Positions 10,500 to 21,808 are shown, counted from the stretch's first letter. The stretch: DNA of 64,000 nt from Nymphalis io (GCF_905147045.1 NC_065905.1:10292001-10356000); one strand, 5' to 3'. A program made the numbers and translations. The notes: generated by a model not told the origin, from the letters alone.

Positions 10500-10690
10500 A
10501 TATCAGATATTCTACCGCAGCAGTACTTGATGTTGTTGTGTTCCGGTTTAAAGGGCGAGTGAGCCAGTGTAATTACAGGCACAAGGGACATAACATCTTA
10601 GTTACCAAGGTTGGCGCATTGGCGATTTAAGCGATGATTTACATTTCTTACAATGCCGATGTCCGCCTAACTATTCTATATATAAACCTG
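10500..10690 (+). repeat. Lep1-like element, 5'-truncated
   Basis: Starts within ATCAGATATTCTACCGCAGC and runs through GTGAGCCAGTGTAATTACAG to TTACAATGCCGATGTCCG; the last third is shortened before CTATTCTATA. Confidence 0.75.
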
Positions 10691-11780
10691 TTATTTAGAA
10701 ATCAATAAAAAAAATGTTATAAAATACAATAGAAACACTAATACATTCACTTCGAAGTCGGTTAAAGAATGCATTCATTGTCCAAAAAGTAGTTTTTAGC
10801 GAGTGTTGACAGGAGAAAATAAACCAAAGCGATCCTGTCTACACGACTCGAAACCAATAATAAGGGTTTTGTTTTTATACAAATACAATATTGCGTTTAT
10901 AAATCGGATAAGCCTAAAGGCGACAGCGACATACGTGGAGTGGGCGCTGTAATTAAAATTTTAAAATATATTTTCTGTATATGTAAACGTTTTAGCGATC
11001 GGTAACTGAACGGTAGACGAGAACGCGTAAAATTTCGAGCGTCAGATTACGTCACCTTAAGATTTCTTATTTACTCATCGACCTATGCACTAACACAATT
11101 TTTTTAATATATTAACATTCATATTAAGCGTTTGAGATACTTCTGTTGATTGTTGAAATGCAAATAAAGCGCAAGGCAGCGTTTTAGGTTTGTTCTTATT
11201 ATGATACGTCACGGAAAGGTTATCTTAATTTCCTTTATCCTCCTCCTCCTGTGTCTTTGTTTTCTATCGACACAAGATTTTTTTATTTCCTATGCAAAAA
11301 CTTTGAAATTCCATGTTGTCCTTTTAAGGGATATAAAAAGGGTTATACTAGGGAAAATGGTTTACATTTAAATGAGACCGCTGGTTGAAATGTAATCTAA
11401 TGAACACTTCCCTTATTTCCGTTTGCTTATTAAAATCTTAATCACCGTATAATGAAACGGTAATCATTAAGGCTACATCTCTGGAGATATATTATTCTCA
11501 ATATTGATAACAATCTAAAAGTTTTTATATATGAATTCAACTCTTTACTTTTCGAAGTCCACGTGTCGGACAATAAGAGCAGAGTTGCGGCGAGCGTGGC
11601 GCCAGTAGCTCCTATTTATTTATACTGTGGTACCCCGTCTGAACTTATTTATGTATTTATTCATTTCACCGACAGCCAACTAGCATCACTCTCTTCGAAA
11701 TCGGTTAAATATATAACTGTCATTTGTATGATTGACACTCTATTCAAATTAAAAGCTCACCAAGTTACAACTCTTTAAAT
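10691..11780. other. AT-rich non-coding DNA
   Basis: No gene or repeat recognised. A small (TCC)4 run is at about 11231-11250. Confidence 0.5.
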
Positions 11781-11784
11781 ATAA

Positions 11785-11897
11785 ATACTGTACGTGGTTT
11801 TACCTACAAGTCCATTCAAATGTTTGTCATGAGCTGGGATCGACCCTGCGACTCATTACACAGAAGTCTGTTACAATGGCCATTGCGCTAACGGATT
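11785..11897 (-). repeat. SINE-E, tRNA-derived head, single copy
   Basis: On the minus strand, CGTTAGCGCAATGGCCATTG (A box TAGCGCAATGG) and GGGTCGATCCC (B box) are spaced as in a tRNA. They are followed by about 45 bp of unrelated body (CTCATGACAAACATTTG...). A genuine tRNA gene is unlikely: I see no acceptor-stem pairing. I infer another SINE family, with one copy in this window. Confidence 0.5.
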
Positions 11898-12049
11898 ATA
11901 TATTAGATTACCGAATAAAATCTATTGTTGGTAGCAATCCCGCATAGTTCTTTGAACTGAAATGATTAGTAAGCCAATTGTGAATTTGGATATTATGCGA
12001 AATTTGTTTATACGCATAATAATTTGAATACGTAACTTCCTATTAATGT

Positions 12050-12185
12050 ATTCGATGTTATGTATTAATTGAAGTAACTCTGAGATAAACAATGTGTTTT
12101 ATTCTCTCAAATGTCAAATCAATGATGACAGAAAGAGAGAAATCAGCGTTTAACTGAACAGCCACTGAGCCGCGTTGAAAAGTAA
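12050..12185 (+). repeat. Family F MITE, degenerate left end
   Basis: CAAATGTCAAATCAATGATG, ACAGAAAGAGAGAAATCAGC and AACAGCCACTGAGCCGCGTT match the MITE at 46639-46774. The left terminal repeat is mutated. Confidence 0.55.
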
Positions 12186-12396
12186 GGTATGTTTATTGTT
12201 CAGTATGAATTTTTTTTACATAAGATTGGTTTTTCATTCTGTGACCTTGTGGTTAAAAGGTCAACGTCAATAACCTTTAGTAGCGTAATCAGAATAAAAA
12301 TAATAAACAGATGTTTGTTGTTTTATATAACGCTTCATAATAAAATCCGCGGCTTCGCTCGCGCCATAATTCAGAATTGTTAAATACCAATTTTTC

Positions 12397-12691
12397 TAGT
12401 GATAAGGCTTTGTGCAAGATCGTCTGGGTAGGTACCACCCACTCATCAGATATTCTACCGCAAAACAGCAATACTTGATATTGTTGTGTTCCGGTCTGAA
12501 GGGTGAGTGAGCCAGTGCAATTACAGGCACAAGGGACATAAAATCTTAGTTCCCAAGGTTGGTGGCGCATTGGCTGTAAGCGATGGTTGACATTTCTTAC
12601 AATGCTAATGTCTAAGGGCGTTTGGTGACCGCTTACCATCAGGTGGCCCATATGCTCGTCCACCTTCCTATTCTATATAAAAAAAAAAAAA
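12397..12691 (+). repeat. Lep1-like element, first of a head-to-tail pair
   Basis: Complete from a mutated start (TAGTGATAAGGCTTTGTGCA) to CCTTCCTATTCTATAT and a run of about 13 A's (12679-12690). The next copy starts directly after the A-run. Confidence 0.85.
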
Positions 12692-12934
12692 CACTCATCA
12701 GATATTCTATCCGCAAAACAGCAGTACTTGGTGGTTGGTAGTTGTATTCCGGTTTGAAGGTTGAGTGAGCTGGTGTAATTACAAGTACAAGGGACATAAC
12801 ATTGTAGGTTGGTGGCGCATTGGCGATGTGAGCGATGGTTACCATTTCCAATTGCCAATGTCTATGGGCGTTTTTGACCACTTACCATCAGATGGCCCTT
12901 ATGCCCGCCCGCTTACTTAGTCAATAAAAATAAA
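12692..12934 (+). repeat. Lep1-like element, second of a head-to-tail pair, 5'-truncated
   Basis: Starts inside the element at CACTCATCAGATATTCTATC, lacking about the first 55 bp. It ends at GGCCCTTATGCCCGCCCGCT and an A-rich stretch. It is more diverged than the first copy, with insertions around 12731-12745, so the two are not a recent tandem duplicate of each other. Confidence 0.8.
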
Positions 12935-14228
12935 TTTCATAGCTCCTTCTTACAGGATTTTCATACAAACTTTCAATTCCTTTATCGATATCTTAGGGAT
13001 TACGTTTTCAATAATCCTTCCTCGTGCTGACCTACTGTGTAAAAGGAACGGGTTCCTTTGCTGCCCCAGTAGTTTGGGCTGTGCTTTGATATGTCAGTCA
13101 GGCAGTTATTTTAATGTATAGAGAAATGCTTTTCTGGGTAACATTGTTTGTATTAGTAATGTTATGCATCTCTGAGCAGAAATTAATTAATTAATTTTTA
13201 AACGATTTGGCAATGGAACAATGCGGAACGGAACAATTAAACTAAAAATACTCTCATTTAATTTAGTTTTCAAGTCGGTTTTTTTTTTCATAAATATTTT
13301 TTAATCTTGTGTTCAAATGTATCGATTTATTTACGGAATCAATCGCAAACTTTAGGAAGTCTTTGTCGGAGTTAATAAATCCTAATTCTTTAATTTGAAT
13401 TTCCACTTCTCTCATGCTTTTTATTTTATTATTATTAGTTTGTTCTGCTCTAATTATGTTTTAGTTATAAGTGGAAACTTGACTGGTATGTGTTATCATA
13501 GTTTTAAGAATGAATGTATTGTTTGTTTCCCAAATAAATAATAAAAAAAAGTATCACGGAAAAACTTTTTTGTCACACTGTGTCTTATCCTATTTGGAAC
13601 AGCGTACTAGATATTAGGCTGTTTTATCTAGAACATTCCGAATTCTAATTAAAAAAGAGTTGGTAGTTTAGTTAAAATTTATAAATCAATTCCCTTTTAT
13701 AATTTATAGTTAAAACGAATAGTACATTCTTGTTAAGATGAGTATGTTCACGACATATTTTTATTGACTGATTTCAAAATGTATCTACATTTTCGGAGAC
13801 TCGGAGAGGATTATATTAAAACAAGACATTTGTCTGTATGTGATAGAACTTTGAGTGGGCGCAGAATTAAATTAATTATATTAATTCAAGAGGCTTAAAG
13901 AACATATTTGATTATTTTATAGGTATTTCAATTTTAAAGTCATCACATTGCAGATTCAACAAAGTCGAACATAATTTCTCACTCACTTTTTAATAATTCC
14001 GACAATAAAATTACATAGGTAGGTCATTTATATGTATTGTATAATTTGTATAGATTGCCATCCAATCAACTATGACACATGTTCTTTAAAAACTTTACAT
14101 TTAGCAATTATTTCAAATTGCAAACTACTGACCATATTCAGACAGTGATTTTTTATATGTCTCTACATTTATCTCCCTGAAATTCAACGGACTTTAATAA
14201 AACTATTTTGTATATTTATAATCTAATC
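12935..14228. other. AT-rich non-coding DNA
   Basis: No gene. At 13480-13549, 'ctggtatgtgttatcatagt', then CCCAAATAAATAATAAAAAA, looks like the 3' end of a retrotransposon with polyadenylation signals, but I cannot assign it. Confidence 0.45.
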
Positions 14229-14484
14229 GTTTTTTTTATAAAATAGGTAGACGGACGGGTAAATATGACCCCTGGTGGTGATTGATCACCTCCACCCATA
14301 GACATTGACGAAATATTAACCGTTCCTTACAGCGCCACCAACCCTGGAAACTAAGATGTTATGTTCCACGTGCCTTTAGTTACAGGAACTCAATGACTTT
14401 TCAAACCCAAAACACGCCAATACTAATATTGTTGTTTGGCGATAGGGTGGTACCTACCCAGTTGCGCAAAGCCCTACCACCAAG
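14229..14484 (-). repeat. Lep1-like element, near complete, diverged
   Basis: The plus strand starts with the T-run and ATAAAATAGGTAGACGGACG (the A-rich 3' end in minus sense). It ends GCGCAAAGCCCTACCACCAA. The usual 'tcagatattctaccg' part is deleted. Confidence 0.8.
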
Positions 14485-15019
14485 TGAAAGTGTAAAATCT
14501 TCGTGCAACATATATCATTAATTTTATCCCTTCTTTAAGAAATTGTAGCCTGGGATGAAGATTTATCTTTACATTGAAATGTTTTATTAGTATATATATA
14601 CATATTTAATTGGTTAGCACCTTAATTAAAAAGATTATATAGGAATATTAAACAGAAGTACATCTAATGTAAGTAGCAATAATCCATTCGCTTTATTAAT
14701 ATGTAATAAGTTGAGCCGGTTTTTGTAATAACATAATATGCTATGAGCTTTACCGTGGCTGAGCTCAATTAGTGCTCCCCACACGTGCGTATCGGGTCCC
14801 ATCGGTGTGGAGAATGCGTGTAAAGCGGTCTAAGTATTATCTATAGAGCAGTTATTATCACACTCTTTAAAACAATATACAACGAAAGAATATCTCCAAA
14901 ATGTTTCACCAAAATATGGACGAAGAATTTTTACACGAATTTTATGAAAGATTAAGTTTTATTTCGTTTTAATATATAAGTTACAATCATTTTATCATAT
15001 TAACTAATATATTTCCTAA
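14485..15019. other. AT-rich non-coding DNA
   Basis: Nothing recognised. A modestly GC-richer patch lies at 14750-14835 (GTGCTCCCCACACGTGCGTA). Confidence 0.5.
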
Positions 15020-15205
15020 TAAATGTCCCAGAGCTGGACAATGACTTTCCCTGATAAGGAGAATGTTCGAAACCCCTACACGCTGTTCCAGTGCGTTATC
15101 GTGGAACACGTTGCCATCGTTGCATTTTCCTAAATATTTTCCTTCACCGTCATGCAAGACATGAAAAACTGATGATAAATGATCAGAACTGCAAATAGAC
15201 ATCGC
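15020..15205 (-). repeat. SINE-A, old degenerate copy
   Basis: AAATGTCCCAGAGCTGGACA, then 'cgctgttccagtgcg', 'ttttccttcaccgtcatgca' and 'gatgataaatgatcagaactg' follow SINE-A order. The head is lost, and a Lep1-like copy follows. Confidence 0.5.
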
Positions 15206-15214
15206 CACTGTTAA

Positions 15215-15410
15215 AAATATCAACTATCCCTTACAGCACCAATGAGCCACCAACCTTGGGAACTGAGACGTTATATACCTTGTGCCTGTAGCTTTGGCTC
15301 ACTCACCCTTTAAACCGGAACAACAATACTAAATATTGATGTTTGGCAATAGAATATTTGATGAGTGGGTGGTACCTAGACGAGCTTGCACAAAGCCTTA
15401 CCACCAGTAA
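15215..15410 (-). repeat. Lep1-like element, 3'-truncated
   Basis: Runs from TTACAGCACCAATGAGCCAC to GCACAAAGCCTTACCACCAG. In element sense the beginning is intact and about the last 100 bp is missing. Confidence 0.8.
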
Positions 15411-15709
15411 ATCCATGTTTAAGGTATCACATCATTACGTAACAATATCTTTAAATTAAAATTCTTATACTAATTTCCTTCATTCAGAGCATTATATTAA
15501 GAAATTAAGAAGTAATAATTATCAAGAAACATATCGAAGGGCTGGAGAATACTTCGATACATTTTTATTACAAGTGTCAACAGATAAATTAGAATGATGT
15601 AGTTAAATTGATCCACTGTGGTCCAAGCATCAAGATATATTATGAATACGGTCACCACACGTCTTGTAAATAGAGGACGATATTATAGCAAAGAATTTCA
15701 AAGTTATCT

Positions 15710-16005
15710 TTTTTTATAGAATAGGAAGACGGACGAGCATATGGGCCACCTGATGATGAATGGTCACCAATGCCCATTGACATTGGCATTGCAAGAAATG
15801 TTAACCATCGCATACAATACATCACCAATGCGCCACCAACCTTGAGAACTAAGATGTTATGTCCCTTGTGCCTGTAATTACACTGTCTCACTCACCCTTC
15901 AAACCGGAACACAACAATACCAAGTTTTGCTGTTTTGCGGTAGAATATCTGATGAGTGGATGGTACTTACCCAGACGAGCTTGCACAAAGCTCTACCACC
16001 AGTAA
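15710..16005 (-). repeat. Lep1-like element, complete
   Basis: Runs from the T-run and ATAGAATAGGAAGACGGACG to GCACAAAGCTCTACCACCAG and TA. Length is about 296 bp, the full size in this window. Confidence 0.85.
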
Positions 16006-16728
16006 ATCTGCTAAACAGAAACTATTCGAAGCAACTTTAAGAGACGTGTAACCTAAATAGCAATGAAAAACAGACAACCTTATAACTTTAAAACAGCGAA
16101 AGAAGCCGTACTGTTTGTGAAGCTGACTAAATCTAGGGTTGTGACTTTCATCTTCCTTGGCGTATGCGTCGTTGTGTTACATAAATGCAGACATGTATTA
16201 TTATGATTTTAATCACTAAATAATATTGAAGCGTTTTTTACTATTCAGTATATAGAAATCCGGAAAATAGGTATTTTTTCGATAAATAAATACCTATCAA
16301 ACATGTTACATACCGTTAACAAATCTACCATTGGTATTCGATATACTTATTTCGAAAGTTTTTGCGTTTGTTACCAACATATGCAGAAACAGAGTATTAC
16401 ATATTTCTTATAAGTAATGTTTTTTGAAATTATTCATTATATTATATGAAGTGATAGATAGATACATTTTATAATACACGAATCTATATTATCCTAATGG
16501 CCTGATTGAAAGATGAACAAATTTCACACAAAAACAACACAATAAGTTACGTCACTATATATATTTATATTTGTCGGTTTTAAGCATGACCGAAAATTTA
16601 ATATTCGGTCATACTTGAAAATTGTCAATCGTGGTTTCTCCACTATAAATTAAAAGAAATAAAACAAAATATTCGTACTCGTACAAATTACAATCTAGAG
16701 GAGGTACATCTACTTTAATTTGTTACCT
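16006..16728. other. AT-rich non-coding DNA
   Basis: Nothing recognised. Confidence 0.5.
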
Positions 16729-16979
16729 TTATAAATATTAATTCATATTCAATGAATAAGACTTGTCAACGGAGTCACGTGTCGAGACGCGTCCTGCCAG
16801 TACGGCTGGTTACCTCGACGCGGTCCCATGCCGCGGCGGCGCTTTGTCGGCTCATCAAACGCACGAGCTACGCACCGAGCGCCACCACATACCACGAAAC
16901 CTCCTCGCTTCAATACCAGAACGCACCATTTGAGATTTACGACGAATTCGTTTTTATGAATTGTTTTGAGTATATTTAA
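16729..16979 (+). other. GC-rich island with an unrecognised 75-residue frame
   Basis: A 200-bp GC- and CpG-rich island (16768-16960: GACGCGTCCTGCC, CGACGCGGTCCC, GCCGCGGCGGCGC) in AT-rich DNA. It carries a plus frame at 16752-16979 (MNKTCQRSHVSRRVLPVRLV...). A TTTATAAATA box lies just upstream at 16729-16738. The residues match nothing I know. The island could be an exon, a promoter or a conserved non-coding element. I favour regulatory or 5'-exon DNA, with low confidence, because Arg/Ser/Ala-rich frames arise by chance in GC-rich DNA. Confidence 0.3.
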
Positions 16980-19195
16980 ATTATTTTAGTTTTTTTTTAA
17001 TTGTCTAGCCTGAACCAAGGAATCTTCGAACAATGTTCGTTATTTTAAGGAATTTTGTTCCGAAACATTTTTAAATCAGGTGAACATTATGTTTTCTATG
17101 TTATCGAAAATACAATCGAATGATATTTTTAAACGATTAGCTTATTGACTAATTATATGGTTACGAAAACCTACTAATTATAACGCTTTAGACGTAATTG
17201 ACCTCGTTTACTGTTTTATCACATTTAAATTTTACTTAAATTATTTTATACCTGATATAAAAACAATTAAAGAATTATTATTATATTTTAGAATTTACTT
17301 ATTTACTTTTTTAGAATTTAGCATCACCTAAAATGTTTATCAAATATTAAAAAAAAACTTACAGTGTCACATATGATAATTCACGAATATAAATTTAAAA
17401 TAACTAACACGCACAGATTAAATTTAATATTGATATATAATATTTAATATGTTATCTATACGTCATAAAGAGCGGGTGGTCCAAACACATCCCGCTGAGA
17501 ACTACACAAACTAACCTGTCATGGTAAGGTATATCCCATCAAAATTATTATCAATAACATTTCATATTGTGTTGTTGACAAAAAAATGTTACTTATAAGC
17601 AAAAACTAATTAAATTATTGCTCAAAACATCTGAAATAAATATTTTGACATTTCCATTTTAAAGTCTACAAATATAATGACTAAAATCTATTTAAAAAAA
17701 AAATCAATCTATACTGTTCGTAAAAATTTAGAATGTTTCATTTTAAAACCCGTTTTCCTAATTAATTGCAACTATAGTTTTGTAAAAAAAACATAGTCAA
17801 GTTTGGACTACAATGCGGTCGCCATCATGGATTGATGAAGCAAATTGAATCGTGGTCCTTTCAAAATTTGAAAAAAGTAAAGGAACGTTGGCGCCAACGC
17901 GCCCACGATGTTCTTTATTTGAATGTCTGGTAGCATTCTTTGCCTTTTTCTTTTTAAAAGTTTTAGATATGTTAAGAAATACCTGAAAAAGATTTAACAA
18001 ATCTTATAAATATTTTATGGTTTCATGTTCCTATTCTATTTTTAAAGTTTTCGTTCTATTTTATTTTCTTGTTAGAACATTATTTTTTACTAAACAATAT
18101 TACAGCTTAAGAAATATTACCAGTTTTTAGAAGCATAATGTTACAAGCTTAAATAATCTTTAGTTAGGATAATAATCCTTATACCTACTAGATAATAGTT
18201 CTATGTATAGTTAGGTATGTTAAATGTAAAGATAATCTCAAAAGGACAACATTAGTCACTTATAAACATACTTATTTTTGCTCTTTATTGTTGCACTTAA
18301 AAAAAGTTTTTATCCAACGTTAACTGGCTGTATAATTGTAATCCACGCCACTTATTGCGTTTAAAGAATTTTAAGTACGTTTAATTCTAAATTTGTCACA
18401 GAATGCAGAATTAGTGAAACGGAATCGGAACGCAACCGTTTTGTAAGAGTTCTTTCTCCTAGAATTGGATTTGTATAATCCTAGCAAAAAATTAAGCCCG
18501 ACATTTGGACGGCGGCAATCTGCGCTAAACGTCTCTTAAATGTTTGTTTGTTCGACTGTAAAGACTTTCTTTTTTTGCTTGCGACATGTAACTTTAAAAA
18601 AAAAAAGTAATTTTAGTCTCCGTTAAATCTCGCATGTTCTTCATGCGTTAGCGTTTACTGTATTAAAAAAAAAAAAACGAAAATAACCGTAAGAAAATAT
18701 TGTTTACAATGTTGTGTAAGGTAATATAACATAAATTGATTTCATAATTATGCTAACTACTTATTTAAATTAAAAAAGTATAATGATGAATTGCATTCAG
18801 TTATATTACATCAATTAAGTTATTTTAATACAATACATAGCTGTCATTGGTAATTATAAAAAAAAATGTTTTTTTTTTTTTTTGTTTAAGGAACATTTAT
18901 TAAGACAAAGATCTGGGAAGGAACTGACTTCCAAGCCACGGCGAAAATCGATTTTGAAATTCAGTGCTTGTATAACAAAACTTTTATATAAATAAATAAA
19001 TTTTAATATTATAAAGTTTTCTTTGGTTTCTTCGAAGTCTCTCAAAAACTAATCCGATTAATATGTAATTTTCACACAAAAAACCTTATAGTTTCATGAG
19101 AGGCGTGTGCTATATTGTTGCAAATTGACTGGACTTTTGGATATTTTATTTTCATAATGTTATTTTCCTCATGCGATTATGTCCCTAACTGTAGT
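16980..19195. other. AT-rich non-coding DNA
   Basis: The longest stretch here with no recognised repeat. Short homopolymers occur (18595-18606, 18665-18677, 18871-18882). A small GC-richer patch at 17810-17920 (GGCGCCAACGCGCCCACGA) has a minus frame that I do not recognise. Confidence 0.45.
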
Positions 19196-19320
19196 TATAC
19201 TGGCTCACTCACCTTGCCAATCCAAGGCCTTACCACCTACTCATGGCTAACTATATCCACAGAGGCCATGTGACTAAAAGTCAGAACATCCGACACGACC
19301 GGAAAGAGATCAGGGGTTCA
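19196..19320 (-). repeat. Fragments of Lep1-like (19196-19245) and SINE-C (19264-19320)
   Basis: ACTGGCTCACTCACC and AAGGCCTTACCACC are the two ends of an internally deleted Lep1-like copy. CATCCGACACGACCGGAAAG is a SINE-C word. Both are short. Confidence 0.4.
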
Positions 19321-19547
19321 ATGCGACTAACAAATTGTCACTTTATCGCAATCGAATCGAAGCGTAATCGTTGCCGTTTAACGGTTTTTCTATTCTACTA
19401 ACACAACGATCCAGTCGCGGTTCGTATTTGGATCGAAATAGAATCGGAAACGTATCGTAACCGTTACGTAAGATAAGAACGTAATATAGATAAGGGAACG
19501 TAAGAAGTTAGTAGTGGTGGTGATTTGGCCCCAAGCACACGATGAGC
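19321..19547. other. Non-coding spacer with repeated rough words
   Basis: ATCGAATCGAAGCGTAATCG, CGATCCAGTCGCGG and CGAAATAGAATCGGAAACG form a loosely repetitive CG-containing patch of unknown nature. Confidence 0.35.
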
Positions 19548-19868
19548 CACGATGAGCCGAGATGGCCTAGTGGTTAGAACGCGTGGATCTTAACCGATGA
19601 TCGTGGGTTCAAACCCGAGCAAGCACCACTGAATTTTCATGTGCTTAATTTGAGTTTATAATTCATCTCGTGCTTTACGGTGAAGGAAAACATCGTGAGG
19701 AAACCTGCATGTGTCTAATTTCACTGAAGTTCTGCCACATGTGAATTCTACCAACCCGCATTGGAGCAGCGTGGTGGAATAAGCTCCAAACCTTCTCCTC
19801 AAAAAGAGGAGAGGAGGCCTTTAGCCCAGCAGTGGGACATTAACAGGCTGTTACGGTACACGATGAGC
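19548..19868 (+). repeat. SINE-A, full length, 10-bp target-site duplication
   Basis: Head with A box TGGCCTAGTGG (19563-19573) and B box GGTTCAAACCC (19606-19616), complete body, and tail TTACGG (19851-19856). CACGATGAGC lies at 19548-19557 and 19859-19868. A third copy sits directly upstream at 19538-19547, so the target already held, or gained, a tandem copy. Both RNA polymerase III boxes are intact. Confidence 0.9.
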
Positions 19869-20293
19869 TTCACGTGTTTACTAAGGCACAGGAGTGTAAG
19901 CTTACAATCACATCGGTCTTCTATTAAGAACTTTTACTACCGACCTCGACCAATGACTTCAATATCTGCAGCCTTAAAGCGAAGCCTCTAAGCCACTAGA
20001 CCACCAATTAAAATATATTTCAATTCTATAAAAACATAATTTATTGATGATTTTTTTATATATCACCTGTCACTTGTTTTCCAAATTTAAACATGCATAT
20101 ATATACAGATACATATATATTATTCATATAAATGGACACAAAAAGTATGTGGAAATTTTACAACTGACAATTTGTAGAGCATTATGTTATACAAATTGTA
20201 CGTAATTGCCGAAACGCTTTGCCTAATATGTAAATAGGATAAAGTACAATACACACTGTCGATCTGATATAAAAAAAAACGTTTTTTCGCATT
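19869..20293. other. AT-rich non-coding DNA
   Basis: Near 19920-20005 CTCGACCAATGACTTCAATA and GCCTCTAAGCCACTAGACCA resemble a degraded SINE-C head (minus). The rest is AT-rich. Confidence 0.4.
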
Positions 20294-20553
20294 TACAGTA
20301 ACAGCCTGTTAATGTCCCACTGCTGGGCTAAGGCCTCCTCTCCCTTTTGAGGAGAAGGTTGTGGAGCTTATTCCACCACGCTGCTCCAATGCGGGTTGGT
20401 AGAATACACATGTGGCAGAATTTCAATGAAATTAGACACATGCAGGTTTCCTCACGATGTTTTCCTTCACCGTTAAGCACGAGATGAATTATAATCACAA
20501 ATTAAGCACATGAAAATTCAGTGGTGCTTGCCCGGGTTTGAACCCACATCATC
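20294..20553 (-). repeat. SINE-A, left part, interrupted by a LINE
   Basis: Intact tail and body up to the B box (GGGTTTGAACCCAC, 20534-20547). It stops at ATCATCATC and resumes beyond the LINE at 21511. This is the 3' two-thirds of the SINE. Confidence 0.88.
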
Positions 20554-20556
20554 ATC

Positions 20557-21495
20557 TATTTATTTATTTATTTTAATCGATACACCACAGTATTTGAAAT
20601 ATGGCACTTAAAACAAGAATACGATAAAATGACAGATACAATTTCAAACACTTAATAGGTATATACAGCATTAATAGTTACGTTAGCCTCCAATAACAAT
20701 TTTTTTTAACAATACTCTATTTAATAAATACTACAGACTGCAATATAACACGCTTATTGATTATTTAACATTCAAACAATTAGCAAAAAAATAAAAAAAA
20801 TGAAGTAAAAAAAAAAAAAATAACTAACAATAATTACAAACAATGATAATACAAGATTTTTAGAGATAATACCGTAATTTACAAAGTTCTAATATTGAGT
20901 AGAATATAACAAACTAAATATAACAGTAAAGATATCACAATCACAATAAAGCTCCCAGCGTTAATTTTTTGCGAAAAAGAGGTAGTGAGTCGTGAAAAAT
21001 GTCAATGCCATCACTGTTGACTTTATTATATAAGTTTATGAGGTGGTTGAGTGGAGAGTATTTACCTATATTTGATTTGGAAGTTCGAGAGGAGAAAATT
21101 TTTTTTAGAGGTTGTCTAGGTGCAGTACGTGGCACTGCTATGTTAATATTTTGTAGTAGATCTGTTGCATCCAAGTGGTTATTCAATAATTTATAGAGAG
21201 TAATTAGAGAGGCAATTTCGCGGCGTTTTTCTAGAGTGCACAGTCCAAAATATTTTAAACGTGATTCATAGTCGGCCTTATAAGGGCAACTGTTACTTCT
21301 ACTAGCCAGTAATTTTGTAAATTTGTGTTGAATGCGTTCTAACCTTTCAATGTAGATCTTATAATGCGGATTCCATACTACAACCGCATATTCTAAAGCG
21401 CTACGTATAAACGAATTGTACAAAGTTATGATAGTTGCCGGTCTCTTAAAATCATTGCAGTTACGTCTGACAAAACCGAAGCTTTTCCAGGCCTG
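20557..21495 (-). mobile_element. Jockey/CR1-type LINE, 5'-truncated, inserted into a SINE-A
   Basis: The element lies on the minus strand: a C-terminal reverse-transcriptase frame (20941-21493), about 380 bp of 3' UTR, and a 3' end of AATAAATAAATAAATA units at 20557-20575 in place of pure poly-A. Both flanks are one SINE-A, so the LINE is the younger insertion. Possible duplication ATCATC at the junctions is short and sits in low complexity. Confidence 0.85.
20941..21493 (-). pseudogene. Jockey/CR1-type reverse transcriptase, C-terminal fragment
   Basis: The ORF-2 C-terminus of a non-LTR retrotransposon, which would have copied element RNA at a nicked target. The open frame continues upstream of the first ATG to the truncation point, reading AWKSFGFVRRNCNDFK and then LYNSFIRSALEYAVVVWNPH, the classic block after the RT domain in Jockey and CR1-like elements (LYxSLVRSxLEYxxxVWxP). 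Then come IERLERIQHKF and a CLxxLExRR-like GLCTLEKRRE, ending GALL-stop. All catalytic RT motifs (such as YADD) and the endonuclease are missing by 5' truncation. No stop or frameshift occurs in about 184 codons, so the insertion looks fairly young. Confidence 0.85.
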
Positions 21496-21533
21496 AACGC
21501 GTGAATCTTATCATCGGATAAGATTCACGCGTT
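21496..21533. other. Perfect 15-bp hairpin at the LINE 5' junction
   Basis: Arm 1 (21496-21510, AACGCGTGAATCTTA) is the exact reverse complement of arm 2 (21519-21533), with an 8-nt loop. Arm 2 belongs to the interrupted SINE-A; arm 1 lies between the LINE and the SINE and appears copied from it. See findings. Confidence 0.9.
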
Positions 21534-21552
21534 CTAACCACTGGGCCATTTA
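21511..21552 (-). repeat. SINE-A, right part (tRNA-like head)
   Basis: TCATCGGATAAGATTCACGC then GTTCTAACCACTGGGCCAT is the missing head of the copy at 20294-20553. Confidence 0.85.
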
Positions 21553-21597
21553 GTTGTATGTAATTTATCTTAAATGCTCGTACCACGCACATCACAT

Positions 21598-21808
21598 TAA
21601 ACAGCGATACTTAGTATTGTTGTGTTTCGGGTTGAGTGAGCCAGTGTACTACATTACTACAGGCACAAGGGACAAAACATGTCAGTTCCCAAGGTTGGTG
21701 GCGCATGTCAATCGAAGGTTAACATTTCTAACAGCGCCAATGTCTATGGGTGGTAGTAACTAATTATCTTCAGGTGACGCATTTGCCCGTCCGCTTTAAA
21801 AAAAACAA
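21598..21808 (+). repeat. Lep1-like element, 5'-truncated
   Basis: Starts at AAACAGCGATACTTAGTATT and runs to CATTTGCCCGTCCGCTTTAA and an A-run, with an 8-bp insertion in the GTGTAATTACAGG word. Confidence 0.75.

Noticed and set aside
12289..12663. A 124-residue minus-strand frame, and similar frames at 28626, 36230, 49403 and 59871 (QPWELRFYVPCACNYTGSLT)
   Set aside because: All are translations of Lep1-like element copies. The same peptide recurs because the DNA repeat does; it is not a gene family.
19563..19625. tRNA genes at the A and B boxes of SINE heads
   Set aside because: The box spacing is tRNA-like, but acceptor and anticodon stems do not pair properly and each head continues into a SINE body.
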